A stretch of 64,000 nucleotides of DNA from Dermatophilaceae bacterium (GTDB lineage: Bacteria > Actinomycetota > Actinomycetes > Actinomycetales > Dermatophilaceae): the NCBI GenBank assembly GCA_014377705.1, contig JACMPC010000083.1, positions 1-64,000 of the forward strand. Direction: 5' to 3'. Positions 16,227 to 26,215 of this stretch are shown piece by piece. The notes under the pieces were generated by a model. It did no database searches and was not told the DNA's origin. It saw only the letters and a program-made list of their open reading frames with translations. Each line of letters opens with the position of its first letter. Positions within the stretch are counted from its first letter, which is position 1. A program made the translations under genes and the position numbers.

Positions 16227-17582
16227 TCAGTTGGCTTTGTCCAGGAGCGCCCCGTCGTCGCCCAGGGCGGCCCGGTCTGCGGCGCTGAGACCGGAGAACC
16301 AGCCTTCCCTGTTGGTGACCGACCCCACGACATGGTTAATCATCTCCGGGAACATGGCGCTGACCGCCTCATCGACGGCCTCGCTGCGTGCGGCGAGCAC
16401 GGGGAGCAGGTTCTGGCCGGCGGGTTCGGTGGCCGCCTTGGTGGTCTGCTGCCCTGTTGTCTCGGTGAGCCGCTGGCCGATCCGTGAGGCGTAGGCGGTC
16501 AGGAACGACTGACGGAAGGCTCGGGTCCGTGAGCGGCCGTAGTGATCGGTCCGGGACCCGGCCTTCGCCATCGCAGTGGTGGCCTGGACGAGCAATGAGG
16601 TGAACAACAGCTCGACGGCGTCCAGGTCGGCAGGGAATCCGATGGCTGTGCTGAAACCGAGATCACGACTCCAGACGGTGCGACAGCGATTCGCCTCGGC
16701 GACCGCCCCGAGCAACATCGCCTTGGGCACCTCATAGGGGTTGTCGATGCCGATCCTGCGGCCGGTCGGGTCCTCGGAAGAGCTCTGGTCGAGGGCCGCC
16801 AGCAGCGCGTGGTCGATGCTGTGCCTGGCCATCAGCGCCTGGGCGCCGGCCGTGAACGTCTCGGCCTCAGCAGGGAAGGTGCTCGACTCGGCCTTGGCCA
16901 GCAGCGCCCGGATCCGGGTGAGGACCCGCTCGCTGATGGCAGCCCTCTGAAGACGCGCAGTGGAGGCGGACGGGAGCGCTGTGCCGGGGATCGGGGTCAG
17001 CTTCTCCAGCTTCGGGAGGCCGCCGATGAGGTCCAGCACCTCAAGCACGCAGGTGACCGCCACCGGCCACTCTGTGTTCTGGACCTCGGCCCAGGCCTGC
17101 AGGTGGTTCTGGTCGGCTCGCCACCAGGCCCGTGCCTCGCAATCGGTCAGCTGGGACGTCCAGCGCGGGTCGATGGTTGCCGGGGTGTACTGCTGCATCT
17201 GGGCTGCTATCGCGTCACGGGTCAGGCTGACATGCCGTTTGCCCAGCTGGCGCGATGCGACCCGAACCAGGTCGGCTGGCTGCCACCCCTGGTGCCAGGC
17301 CCCGGAGACCGCGGACTGCAGGTGGTCGGCAAGCAGGCGTTCGGTAGTCCTGCGCCAGCCCGCCGCGCCCGGCCGGTCGGCCACCCGTGCCGAGGCCAGT
17401 TCGAAGGCCCTCCTGTCACCGTAAGCCAGCGCGCGCAGGGCCGACGAGACGGCGAGCGAGGCCTGCTCCTCACGGGTCGGCTGGTCGCCCGGCGCCCATA
17501 AGGTGTCGCCCGAGCTCCGGGGCGTTGCGTGCTTGCGTGCCTTCTCTTTCATCTTGCGCCGCTGTCGATTCGCTTTGCCCAT
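16227..17582 (-). CDS. DUF2786 domain protein
   Basis: 451 residues from ATG 17582, chosen because GAGGAGC lies seven bases upstream and the very basic N terminus MGKANRQRRKMKEKARK follows. The DUF2786 signature is central: ISERVLTRIRALLAKAES, then FPAEAETFTAGAQALMARHS. The C-terminal part carries RRIGIDNPYEVPKAMLL and FLTAYASRIGQRL typical of the family. The function is unknown. The lysine/arginine-rich start suggests nucleic-acid contact. It is convergent with the SIS gene and divergent from mycothione reductase. Confidence 0.8.
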   Translation of the reverse strand: MGKANRQRRKMKEKARKHATPRSSGDTLWAPGDQPTREEQASLAVSSALRALAYGDRRAFELASARVADRPGAAGWRRTTERLLADHLQSAVSGAWHQGWQPADLVRVASRQLGKRHVSLTRDAIAAQMQQYTPATIDPRWTSQLTDCEARAWWRADQNHLQAWAEVQNTEWPVAVTCVLEVLDLIGGLPKLEKLTPIPGTALPSASTARLQRAAISERVLTRIRALLAKAESSTFPAEAETFTAGAQALMARHSIDHALLAALDQSSSEDPTGRRIGIDNPYEVPKAMLLGAVAEANRCRTVWSRDLGFSTAIGFPADLDAVELLFTSLLVQATTAMAKAGSRTDHYGRSRTRAFRQSFLTAYASRIGQRLTETTGQQTTKAATEPAGQNLLPVLAARSEAVDEAVSAMFPEMINHVVGSVTNREGWFSGLSAADRAALGDDGALLDKAN

Positions 17583-17809
17583 CGTTGTGCTCCTCTGCCT
17601 GGTCGGCTGATCCGTCGGGCCTTCGCCGCTCTGCAGACATGCTGCCAAAGGCGTCACGTCCATGGCCGGCAGCCCCGGCCGCGCCAGGGGCTGCTTTGCC
17701 TGTTGTCGCATCCTACGGATGGGTCCCGACACAGGGCGGGTGCCGGACGCCATCCAGAGGGTTCAGGTCGGGCAGGCGAAGGGCGGCAGGTGGAGGGCGG
17801 CGGGGCGGC

Positions 17810-17815
17810 TAGCCT
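17810..17815 (+). promoter_or_regulatory. Candidate leaderless -10 box of mtr
   Basis: TAGCCT, spacer TCACGG, then GTG at 17822. Confidence 0.5.
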
Positions 17816-17821
17816 TCACGG

Positions 17822-19201
17822 GTGGCTCACTTCGATCTGGCAATCATCGGCACCGGCTCGGGCAACGCCCTGGTCACCCCCGACTTCGACGGCAAGCGCG
17901 TCGCGATCGTCGAGGCCGGTACCTTCGGCGGCACCTGCCTGAACGTGGGCTGCATCCCCACCAAGATGTACGTCTACGCCGCCGACGTGGCCAACACCGT
18001 CACCCACGCAGCCACTTTTGGTATCGACGCGACCCTGGATGGCGTGCGATGGCGGGACATCCGGGACCGCGTCTTCGGCCGGATCGACCCGATCGCAGCG
18101 GGCGGGCGGGACTATCGCGTCAACGGCCCGAACACGACGGCGTTCCTGGGCCATGCCAGCTTCATCGGGGCCAGGAGACTGCGGATCGACACCGGGGACG
18201 ACAGCGGGGTCGAGATCACCGCCGACCAGATCGTGATCGCGGCCGGCGCCCACCCGACGGTGCCCGATGCGGTCGCGCAGTCCGGGGTGCCGTTCCACAC
18301 CTCCGACACCGTGATGCGTTTGGACGAGCTGCCGAAACGGCTGGTCATCCTCGGATCCGGTTTCAGCGGTGCGGAGTTCGCACACGTGTTCTCGGCCCTC
18401 GGCAGCCAGGTCACGGTGGTCGCGCGCAGCGGCGGGTTGCTGCGCAAGCTCGGTGCCGAGATCTCGGCACGCTTCACCGCGATCGCGCGGCAGCAGTGGG
18501 ACGTCAGGCTGGACGCGAAGCTGACCAGGGTCAGCGGTGACGCAGCTCAGGTGTGCCTGGACCTTGCCGATGGCAGCCAGGTGATCGGCGACGTCCTGCT
18601 GGTGGCCACCGGGCGGGTGCCCAACACCGTCAACCTGGGGCTGGAGCTCGCCGGCATCGCCACCCACCGGGACGGCCGGGTCACCGTCGACGCCCACGGA
18701 CGTACCAACGTCGAGGGGGTCTGGGCCCTGGGAGACGTGTCCAGCGCGCACCAGCTCAAGCACGTCGCCAACCACGAGGCCCGGGTCGTCGCCCACAACC
18801 TCACCCACCCCGGCGACCTGCGAAGCTTTGACCACCGCTACGTCCCCTTGGCGGTCTTCACCTCCCCGCAGATCGCCAGTGTCGGACTGACGCAGGAGCA
18901 GCTCACCACCCGTGGCCGCAGGTATGTCACCAAGACTCAGGCGTACGGCGACACGGCATACGGCTGGGCGATGGAGGACACCACAGGGGTCTGCACGGTG
19001 ATCGCGGACCCGGCCACCGGCGAGCTGCTCGGGGCGCACCTGATGGGCCACCAGGCGTCCATCCTGATCCAGCCGCTGATCCAAGGGATGTCGCTGGGAC
19101 AGACGGTCACCGAGATGGCCCACGGGCAGTACTGGATCCACCCGGCGCTCTGCGAGGTCGTGGAGAACGCGCTGCTCGGCCTCGAGCTCGACCCGCACTA
19201 G
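17822..19201 (+). CDS. mtr: Mycothione reductase (mycothiol disulfide reductase)
   Basis: An FAD- and NADPH-dependent disulfide reductase that keeps mycothiol reduced. The redox-active pair is C39 and C44 in GGTCLNVGCIPTK. The N-terminal dinucleotide fold is IIGTGSGN and the second pyridine-nucleotide fold is LVILGSGFSGAEFA. WALGDVS is the FAD C-terminal motif, and the catalytic His-Glu is in IHPALCEVVENALL. At 459 residues it has the family length, and the GTGSGN pattern favours Mtr over mercuric reductase or dihydrolipoyl dehydrogenase. It shows that the organism makes mycothiol. Confidence 0.92.
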   Translation: MAHFDLAIIGTGSGNALVTPDFDGKRVAIVEAGTFGGTCLNVGCIPTKMYVYAADVANTVTHAATFGIDATLDGVRWRDIRDRVFGRIDPIAAGGRDYRVNGPNTTAFLGHASFIGARRLRIDTGDDSGVEITADQIVIAAGAHPTVPDAVAQSGVPFHTSDTVMRLDELPKRLVILGSGFSGAEFAHVFSALGSQVTVVARSGGLLRKLGAEISARFTAIARQQWDVRLDAKLTRVSGDAAQVCLDLADGSQVIGDVLLVATGRVPNTVNLGLELAGIATHRDGRVTVDAHGRTNVEGVWALGDVSSAHQLKHVANHEARVVAHNLTHPGDLRSFDHRYVPLAVFTSPQIASVGLTQEQLTTRGRRYVTKTQAYGDTAYGWAMEDTTGVCTVIADPATGELLGAHLMGHQASILIQPLIQGMSLGQTVTEMAHGQYWIHPALCEVVENALLGLELDPH

Positions 19202-19204
19202 GCT
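19199..19204 (+). promoter_or_regulatory. Candidate leaderless -10 box of CDF transporter gene
   Basis: TAGGCT, spacer GGCGCTC, then ATG at 19212. The box includes the mtr stop codon (TAG 19199-19201). Confidence 0.5.
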
Positions 19205-19211
19205 GGCGCTC

Positions 19212-20171
19212 ATGTCGGTCGAAGGCGGTACCAGGGCGATCGTGGCGGCGTTGCTGGCCAACACCGGCATCGCGATCACGAAGTTCGTCGCCTTCCTGCT
19301 GACCGGATCCAGCTCGATGCTGGCCGAGTCGGTGCACTCGGTGGCCGACTCCGGCAACCAGGCCCTGTTGCTGATCGGGGGCAAGCGGAGCCGACGCGAG
19401 GCCACGCCACTGCACCCGTTCGGCTTCGGCCGGGAGCGGTACGTCTACGCGTTCATCGTCGCGATCGTGCTGTTCACGGTCGGCGGGCTCTTTGCGCTCT
19501 ACGAGGCGTGGCACAAGTTCGAGCACCCCGAGCCGATCACGCAGTGGCGGTGGGTGCCGATCGTGGTGCTCCTCGTCGCGATCGGGCTGGAGAGCCTTTC
19601 CTTCCACACGGCCATCGTGGAGAGCAACCGCGTCCGTGGTCAGCGTTCGTGGATCGAGTTCGTTCGCACCGCGAAGGCGCCTGAGCTGCCCGTCGTGCTG
19701 CTCGAGGACTTCGCCGCATTGGTTGGCCTGGTCTTCGCGATGGTCGGCGTCAGCATGACCCTGGTCACCGGCAACGGCGTCTGGGACGCTGCCGGCACTG
19801 CCCTGATCGGCACGCTCCTGGTGACTGTCGCGATCGTTCTCTCCGTCGAGATGAAGTCGCTGCTGGTGGGCGAGGCCGCCAACACCGACAAGGTCGTGGC
19901 CATCAAGGACGCTCTCGTCGGCGACCCGGAGTCTGCCGTCGCGCGGGTCATTCATCTGCGGACGCTGCACCTGGGGCCGGAGGAGCTGCTGGTCTGCGCC
20001 AAGCTGGCCGTGGGTGCAGCGGACTGCGGGAACCAGATCGCGGCAGCCCTCGACGCCGCCGAGCAGCGCGCGCGTGAGTCCGTGCCGGGGCTGCGTCTGA
20101 TGATCTACCTTGAACCTGACCTCGACCGCGGCGACCTGGACCTGGCCTCCTGGCAAGGTTCTCAGGACTGA
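19212..20171 (+). CDS. Cation diffusion facilitator family transporter
   Basis: A 319-residue divalent-metal/proton antiporter-like membrane protein. The transmembrane metal site HxxxD is at H42-D46 in SVHSVADSGNQ, and the partner site lies around LLEDFAALVG (D166). Helices are visible at about 8-30, 35-55, 78-97, 113-132, 165-182 and 190-207, followed by a roughly 100-residue cytoplasmic ferredoxin-like domain. The long loop after the fourth helix is of the single-subunit bacterial subclass often annotated as a zinc or iron/zinc exporter. Metal specificity cannot be told from sequence. Confidence 0.88.
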   Translation: MSVEGGTRAIVAALLANTGIAITKFVAFLLTGSSSMLAESVHSVADSGNQALLLIGGKRSRREATPLHPFGFGRERYVYAFIVAIVLFTVGGLFALYEAWHKFEHPEPITQWRWVPIVVLLVAIGLESLSFHTAIVESNRVRGQRSWIEFVRTAKAPELPVVLLEDFAALVGLVFAMVGVSMTLVTGNGVWDAAGTALIGTLLVTVAIVLSVEMKSLLVGEAANTDKVVAIKDALVGDPESAVARVIHLRTLHLGPEELLVCAKLAVGAADCGNQIAAALDAAEQRARESVPGLRLMIYLEPDLDRGDLDLASWQGSQD

Positions 20172-20177
20172 GGAGGT

Positions 20178-22472
20178 TCAGGCCCGTGCGGGTTCGACGG
20201 TGACCGGTATGCCGTTCAGGACCGAGGTGCCCGACAGCGGGTCCAGCGAGAGCGGGTCGGTGAGCAGGTTGGTGTTCACTCCCGGGCGCGCTGCCGCGAC
20301 CGCGCCGCGGGTGCCGCCGGCGGAGTGACCCCAGCCGTGCGGCAGCGAGACCACCCCAGCCCGTATGCCGTCGGTCACCTCGACCGGGACGGTCACCTCC
20401 CCGCAGCGGCTGGTGACGCGGGCGTCGTCGCCATCTGCGACCCCCAGCCCGGCCGCGGTGTCGGGGTGCATCTGCAACGTGCAGGTGTTGCTTCCGGAGT
20501 TGAGCACGGCCAGGTTGTGCATCCAGCTGTTGTTCGATCGCAGGTGCCGCCGGCCGATCAGGACCAGGCCGTCCCGGCGTTCGTCGATGCCGGCTCTGAG
20601 CCTGTCGAGGTCCTGGCGAATCTGCTGTGGTGCCAGCTCGACTCGACCCGACGGTGTCTTGAGGATCTCCGGGATACGTGGTTCCAGGGGGCCGAGGTCG
20701 ATCCCGTGCGGAGCCTCGGTCAGGGCCTGGAGGCTGAGACCTGTCCGGCGAGGGCCGGCAGGGTCGCCGGCGTCGACGTAGCCGGGCCCGTTGCCGAAGC
20801 CGTCGCCGTAGGCGCCCAGCCGCAGGAGCATGTCCAGGCGTTGCTCCGTGCTGTTCGAGCCATCCAGGAGCGTCGCGAGCTCTGCGGGATCACGTTGGTG
20901 CACAGCGGAGCTCGGGTCCTGCACCGCCTTTGTCAGGGTCTGCCTGACCACCGCGTCGTCCACCGACCGGGCGGGCGCGTCCGGCTCACCCAGCGCGATC
21001 AGCGTCAGCCGCGCCAGGATCGTCGGCTCGTCGAGCTGACCATCCTCCAGAGGCAGGCTCGGGGGGTTGAAGCGTGCCGTGTTGCGGATCGCCAGGTCGC
21101 CGAAGGCCAGGTCGTAGTGGGCTGACCGGCTCGGCGGTGGTGGCGGCAGGATCACGTCGGCGCGCCGGGTCGTCTCGTTGAGGTAGGGGTCGACCGCGAC
21201 CATGAAAACCAGATCGGCCATCGCCGCGTCCAGGGCCGCGCCGCCGGGGGTGGACAGCACCGGGTTGCCGGCGACGGTGATCATGGCCCGAATCTGCCCT
21301 TCGCCAGGAGTCGACATCTCCTCGGCCATGACAGCGGCCGGAAGCTCACCCTTGACCTCGGGGGCGCTGCGGACCCGGCTGGACCAGCGCCCGAGCCGGA
21401 AACCCTGCCCGCTGCCAGTCCCGCGACGGCGATGCGGGGCCAGCGCGAACATCGCGCCGCCCGGGCGGTCGAGGTTCCCGGTCAGCACGTTGAGGACGTC
21501 CACCAGCCATGAGGCGATGGTGCCGAACTGCGTGGTCGACGTGCCGATCCGCCCATAGACCGCAGCCGTGGGCGCGGCGGCAAGGTCGCGCGCCAGCGCC
21601 CTGATCGCCCAGGGGGCGATCCCGCAGATCTGCCCGGCCAGCTCAGGGGTGAAGCCGGCGAGCATCCCGGGCAGCTCGTCCAGCCCGGACACGCGATCGG
21701 CCAGGCCGCCCAGGGCGACCAGGCCCGAGCCCATGATCTCGGTGGTCAGCGCGGCCAGCAGGTAGGAGTCGGTGCCCGGCCGGATCGCCAGGTGCATATC
21801 GGCCAGAGCCGCCGTCCGGGTGCTGCGCGGGTCGACCACGACGAGTCGCCCGCCGCGCGCCCGCAGTGCCTTGAGGCGTCCGGGCCAGTCGGGCGCAGTT
21901 GCCAGCGAGCCGTTCGACTCCAGCGGGTTCGCACCCAGGATCAGCAGGAAGTCGGTCCGGTCCAGGTCGGGCACCGGGATGGCCAGCGGGTCGCCGAACA
22001 TCAGCCCGCAGGAGACGTGCTTGGGCATCTGGTCCACGGTCGAGGCGGAGAAGATGTTCGGCGAGCCGAGCGCGCGGGCCAGCCCCGCGGCATACAGCCC
22101 CCCGGCCAGGGTGTGCACGTTCGGGTTCCCGAGGTAGAGCCCGACACTCTGGCGCCCGTGGGCGGCGACCACCTTGCCCAGACCGGCCGCCACCAGCGCG
22201 AACGCCTCGTCCCAGCCGGCCTCCCGCCACTGCTCGCCGTCGCGGACCATCGGCGAGCGCAACCGGTCGGGGTCGTTGTCGAGGTGGCCGAACGCCGCGC
22301 CCTTGGGACAGATGAACCCCTTGCTGAGCACGTCATCACGGTCGCCGCGGACGTTGCTGATGGCGCCGGCCTCGATGGTGGGCTCGAGGCCGCAGGTCGC
22401 CTCGCAGAGCGGACAGACGCGGTATCCCGGGTTGCCGGCGTCGACGGACCGCTCGGCGGGAAGGGTGGACAT
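20178..22472 (-). CDS. Molybdopterin (bis-MGD) oxidoreductase with N-terminal 4Fe-4S motif
   Basis: A 764-residue protein of the DMSO-reductase superfamily. The iron-sulfur ligands are C20, C23 and C27 (CPLCEATC) and C55 (GFICPKG). The molybdopterin domains show LILGANPLESNGS and LVVVDPRSTRTA. The C-terminal dinucleotide-binding domain shows SNNSWMHN and VSLPHGWGH. No Tat signal is present, so a soluble cytoplasmic dehydrogenase is expected, the group often labelled molybdopterin oxidoreductase family or FdhA-like. No partner subunit is adjacent. GGAGGT precedes the ATG. Substrate unknown. Confidence 0.85.
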   Translation of the reverse strand: MSTLPAERSVDAGNPGYRVCPLCEATCGLEPTIEAGAISNVRGDRDDVLSKGFICPKGAAFGHLDNDPDRLRSPMVRDGEQWREAGWDEAFALVAAGLGKVVAAHGRQSVGLYLGNPNVHTLAGGLYAAGLARALGSPNIFSASTVDQMPKHVSCGLMFGDPLAIPVPDLDRTDFLLILGANPLESNGSLATAPDWPGRLKALRARGGRLVVVDPRSTRTAALADMHLAIRPGTDSYLLAALTTEIMGSGLVALGGLADRVSGLDELPGMLAGFTPELAGQICGIAPWAIRALARDLAAAPTAAVYGRIGTSTTQFGTIASWLVDVLNVLTGNLDRPGGAMFALAPHRRRGTGSGQGFRLGRWSSRVRSAPEVKGELPAAVMAEEMSTPGEGQIRAMITVAGNPVLSTPGGAALDAAMADLVFMVAVDPYLNETTRRADVILPPPPPSRSAHYDLAFGDLAIRNTARFNPPSLPLEDGQLDEPTILARLTLIALGEPDAPARSVDDAVVRQTLTKAVQDPSSAVHQRDPAELATLLDGSNSTEQRLDMLLRLGAYGDGFGNGPGYVDAGDPAGPRRTGLSLQALTEAPHGIDLGPLEPRIPEILKTPSGRVELAPQQIRQDLDRLRAGIDERRDGLVLIGRRHLRSNNSWMHNLAVLNSGSNTCTLQMHPDTAAGLGVADGDDARVTSRCGEVTVPVEVTDGIRAGVVSLPHGWGHSAGGTRGAVAAARPGVNTNLLTDPLSLDPLSGTSVLNGIPVTVEPARA

Positions 22473-22605
22473 GGCGACCTCCAGGAGTTTCGCCCTAGAC
22501 TAGGGGCACTGTCGGCGTGGGTGATGACCCGCGATGTGCCCAGATGGGCTACGCCGGGTCAGCCAACCCATGACACACAGTCCAATGAACAGGGAGAGTT
22601 TTCCT

Positions 22606-24069
<1,464 letters not shown>

Positions 24070-24100
24070 CCCCTCGCGTCCCGCGCACGCAACAGCAACA

Positions 24101-24141
24101 GACGGTATGCCGTCCGCTCACTGAGCGGGCGGCATACCGTC
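24101..24141 (+). terminator. Strong hairpin downstream of ahcY
   Basis: Inverted repeat with 20-base arms (24101-24120 and 24122-24141) differing at one position. It contains the GGTATGCCG / CGGCATACC core. There is no T-tract, as is common for actinobacterial terminators. Confidence 0.75.
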
Positions 24142-24202
24142 GTCTTCGGACATCTTCCAGACATCCGACCCCCGACAGGCGATGATGGTCGGGGAGGTAA
24201 CG

Positions 24203-25342
24203 GTGCAACAGCCGGTGGCCAGCAGGAGGCCTTCGCTGGCCTATCTGACTGTGGCCGGCGCGGTCTGTGCTCTCGTCTGGCTAAAATGGGCAGGGATCCA
24301 CAAGGGCATCTGGGTCGATCTCGACGTATATGCCCGTGGGGCCGCCGCGATGATGGGCCACGAGCCTCTCTACTCTGTGAGCGTTCATGGACTGCCCTTC
24401 ACCTACCCGCCATTCGCCGCGTTGCTCTTCCTTCCCCTGCATCTGCTGGGAGCCGCCACGGCTCGTGGGGTGCTGACGGCGGCCTCAATTGGCTGCTATG
24501 TCGTGGTCATAGTCGTGTGCGCCCGCCGCCTCCGGATGAATCTGGCGATCGCCGCACCGGTCGGCTTGGTGGGCCTGGCCTTCGAGCCGTTCCTGCGAAC
24601 AATTCTTCTCGGGCAGGTCAATCTCCTGCTGCTCGCTCTGGTCATCGTTGACTGCTTCGTTGTCCCCGCGAAGTATCGGGGGATGTTGATCGGCCTCGCC
24701 GCAGGGATCAAGATCCTGCCCGGCGCCTTGGTCCTCTTCCTCATGCTCAGACGGGAGTGGGGTGCCGTTGCCCGGGCGGCTGCGGCTTTCGCCGTCACCG
24801 TTGCCGTCAGTGTCGTGTTCGCGCCACGAGACTCGTGGCTGTTCTGGAGCGGTGGGTTCGTCAACTTGTCTCGCTTCGGCTCGGAGTGGCTCATCGGAGG
24901 CGACAACCAGTCCTTGAGCGCCGTGCTCATGAGGCTGTCGCACGACCTTTCGCCCCCAGCGGTCCTCACCGTGCTTCTGTCCCTCGGTGCCCTGACTTTG
25001 GGCCTGGTCGCCGCACAGCGCCAGATCGATGCGGGCAATGACGTGAACGGGCTCGTGTGCGTCGCCTTCGGGTCGCTGCTGGCTTCTCCGGTCTCGTGGA
25101 CGCACCACTGGGTGTGGGCCGTCCTCGCTCTGCTGGTCATGGTTCAGAGCCGCCGGTATGTCGTCGCCGTGGTGCTCGGTGCTGTATTTGTCAGCGGGCC
25201 CATGTGGTTCACCCCGCGTGGGCACTTCCTCGAGCTCAGGCACAACGGGTGGCAGGCTGCCGCGTGTGTCTCGTATGTGGTGGCAGGGTTGGTCTACCTG
25301 GTCTTCTTCGCGGTGAGTCGCAGTCGGCCGCACGACAGTTGA
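24203..25342 (+). CDS. GT87 (DUF2029) polyprenyl-phosphate-mannose-dependent mannosyltransferase
   Basis: A GT-C membrane glycosyltransferase related to PimE. GTG 24203 is preferred over the upstream ATG because GGGGAGG sits five bases before it. The 379 residues form about ten hydrophobic helices. The first extracytoplasmic loop carries the conserved acidic region IWVDLDVYARGA, where the aspartate is probably catalytic, then LPFTYPPFAALLF. Later GGDNQSLSAVL and SPVSWTHHWVW are GT87 signatures. It likely transfers mannose from polyprenyl phosphate to a lipid or glycan outside the membrane. Confidence 0.85.
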   Translation: MQQPVASRRPSLAYLTVAGAVCALVWLKWAGIHKGIWVDLDVYARGAAAMMGHEPLYSVSVHGLPFTYPPFAALLFLPLHLLGAATARGVLTAASIGCYVVVIVVCARRLRMNLAIAAPVGLVGLAFEPFLRTILLGQVNLLLLALVIVDCFVVPAKYRGMLIGLAAGIKILPGALVLFLMLRREWGAVARAAAAFAVTVAVSVVFAPRDSWLFWSGGFVNLSRFGSEWLIGGDNQSLSAVLMRLSHDLSPPAVLTVLLSLGALTLGLVAAQRQIDAGNDVNGLVCVAFGSLLASPVSWTHHWVWAVLALLVMVQSRRYVVAVVLGAVFVSGPMWFTPRGHFLELRHNGWQAAACVSYVVAGLVYLVFFAVSRSRPHDS

Positions 25343-25514
25343 ACGTCACCCGGCGGCGATGATCGCCTTGGGGTCGAATCTCACGTGTAGCGACTGCCTG
25401 GCGCCGGGTTGCTCCCGGTGGGTGGGGGAACCCCTGACATGGGCGTATCACCACGGGCCTTCCGCCGTGCATGAGACGATGCAGTGAGCTCCGCCTTCGC
25501 GCGGACTGGCGCAG

Positions 25515-25542
25515 AGGTGTGAAGGGACGCAGGTGTGAAGGG
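25515..25542 (+). repeat. 16-bp direct duplication at the mtrA start
   Basis: AGGTGTGAAGGG occurs at 25515-25526 and again at 25531-25542, a 16-base period. The second copy supplies the mtrA GTG start. The first copy is out of frame with mtrA. Confidence 0.6.
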
Positions 25543-26212
25543 TCGCGTACTCGTCGTCGATGACGATCTGGCACTGTCGGAGATGCTGGGCATCGTCCTG
25601 CGCAACGAGGGTCTGGACGTCGTGCACTGCGCCAACGGAACCTCGGCAGTGGCGCTGTTTCGCGAGAGTCGTCCCGACATCGTCCTGCTGGACGTGATGC
25701 TGCCAGGGATCGACGGGATCGAGGTATGCCGCCGGATCCGGGCTGAGTCCGGTATCCCGATCGTGATGCTGACGGCACGGACCGACACCATCGACGTCGT
25801 GGTCGGGCTCGAGTCCGGCGCTGACGACTACGTTTTGAAGCCCTTCAAGGCCCAGGAGCTGATCGCCCGCGTGCGCGCCCGGTTGCGTCGTGGTGACGAA
25901 CCGGAGCCTGAGCAGCTTCAGATCGGCGACCTGTTCATCGACGTCGCGGGCCACTCGGTGCAGCGCCAGGACAAGCCCCTGGCGTTGACCCCGCTGGAGT
26001 TCGACCTCCTCGTGGCCCTCGCCCGCAAGCCGTGGCAGGTGTTCACCCGCGAGGTGCTGCTCGAGCAGGTCTGGGGTTATCGTCACGCCGGCGACACCCG
26101 TCTGGTCAATGTCCACGTCCAGCGCCTGCGGTCAAAGATCGAGCACGACCCCGAGCACCCTGAGATCGTGGTGACCGTTCGCGGGGTCGGCTATCGGGCG
26201 GGTCTTCCTTAG
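25535..26212 (+). CDS. mtrA: Response regulator MtrA (OmpR/PhoB type)
   Basis: A DNA-binding regulator that links cell division, cell-wall turnover and development in actinobacteria. The receiver domain has the acidic pocket D10-D11, phospho-acceptor D53 in LLDVMLPG, T80 and K102 in YVLKPF. The winged-helix effector spans about 130-225 (LTPLEFDLLVALARKPWQVF, TRLVNVHVQRLRSKIE, VRGVGYR). At 225 residues it has the MtrA length. It is followed by the cognate kinase and LpqB, as in M. tuberculosis and Streptomyces. The GTG start is weakly supported by AGG spacing in a duplicated 16-base sequence. Confidence 0.95.
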   Translation: MKGRVLVVDDDLALSEMLGIVLRNEGLDVVHCANGTSAVALFRESRPDIVLLDVMLPGIDGIEVCRRIRAESGIPIVMLTARTDTIDVVVGLESGADDYVLKPFKAQELIARVRARLRRGDEPEPEQLQIGDLFIDVAGHSVQRQDKPLALTPLEFDLLVALARKPWQVFTREVLLEQVWGYRHAGDTRLVNVHVQRLRSKIEHDPEHPEIVVTVRGVGYRAGLP

Positions 26213-26215
26213 GCC

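Noticed and set aside
22473-22605. ahcY leader checked for an SAH riboswitch
   Set aside because: The leader is short, has a normal ribosome-binding site and shows no matching conserved core.
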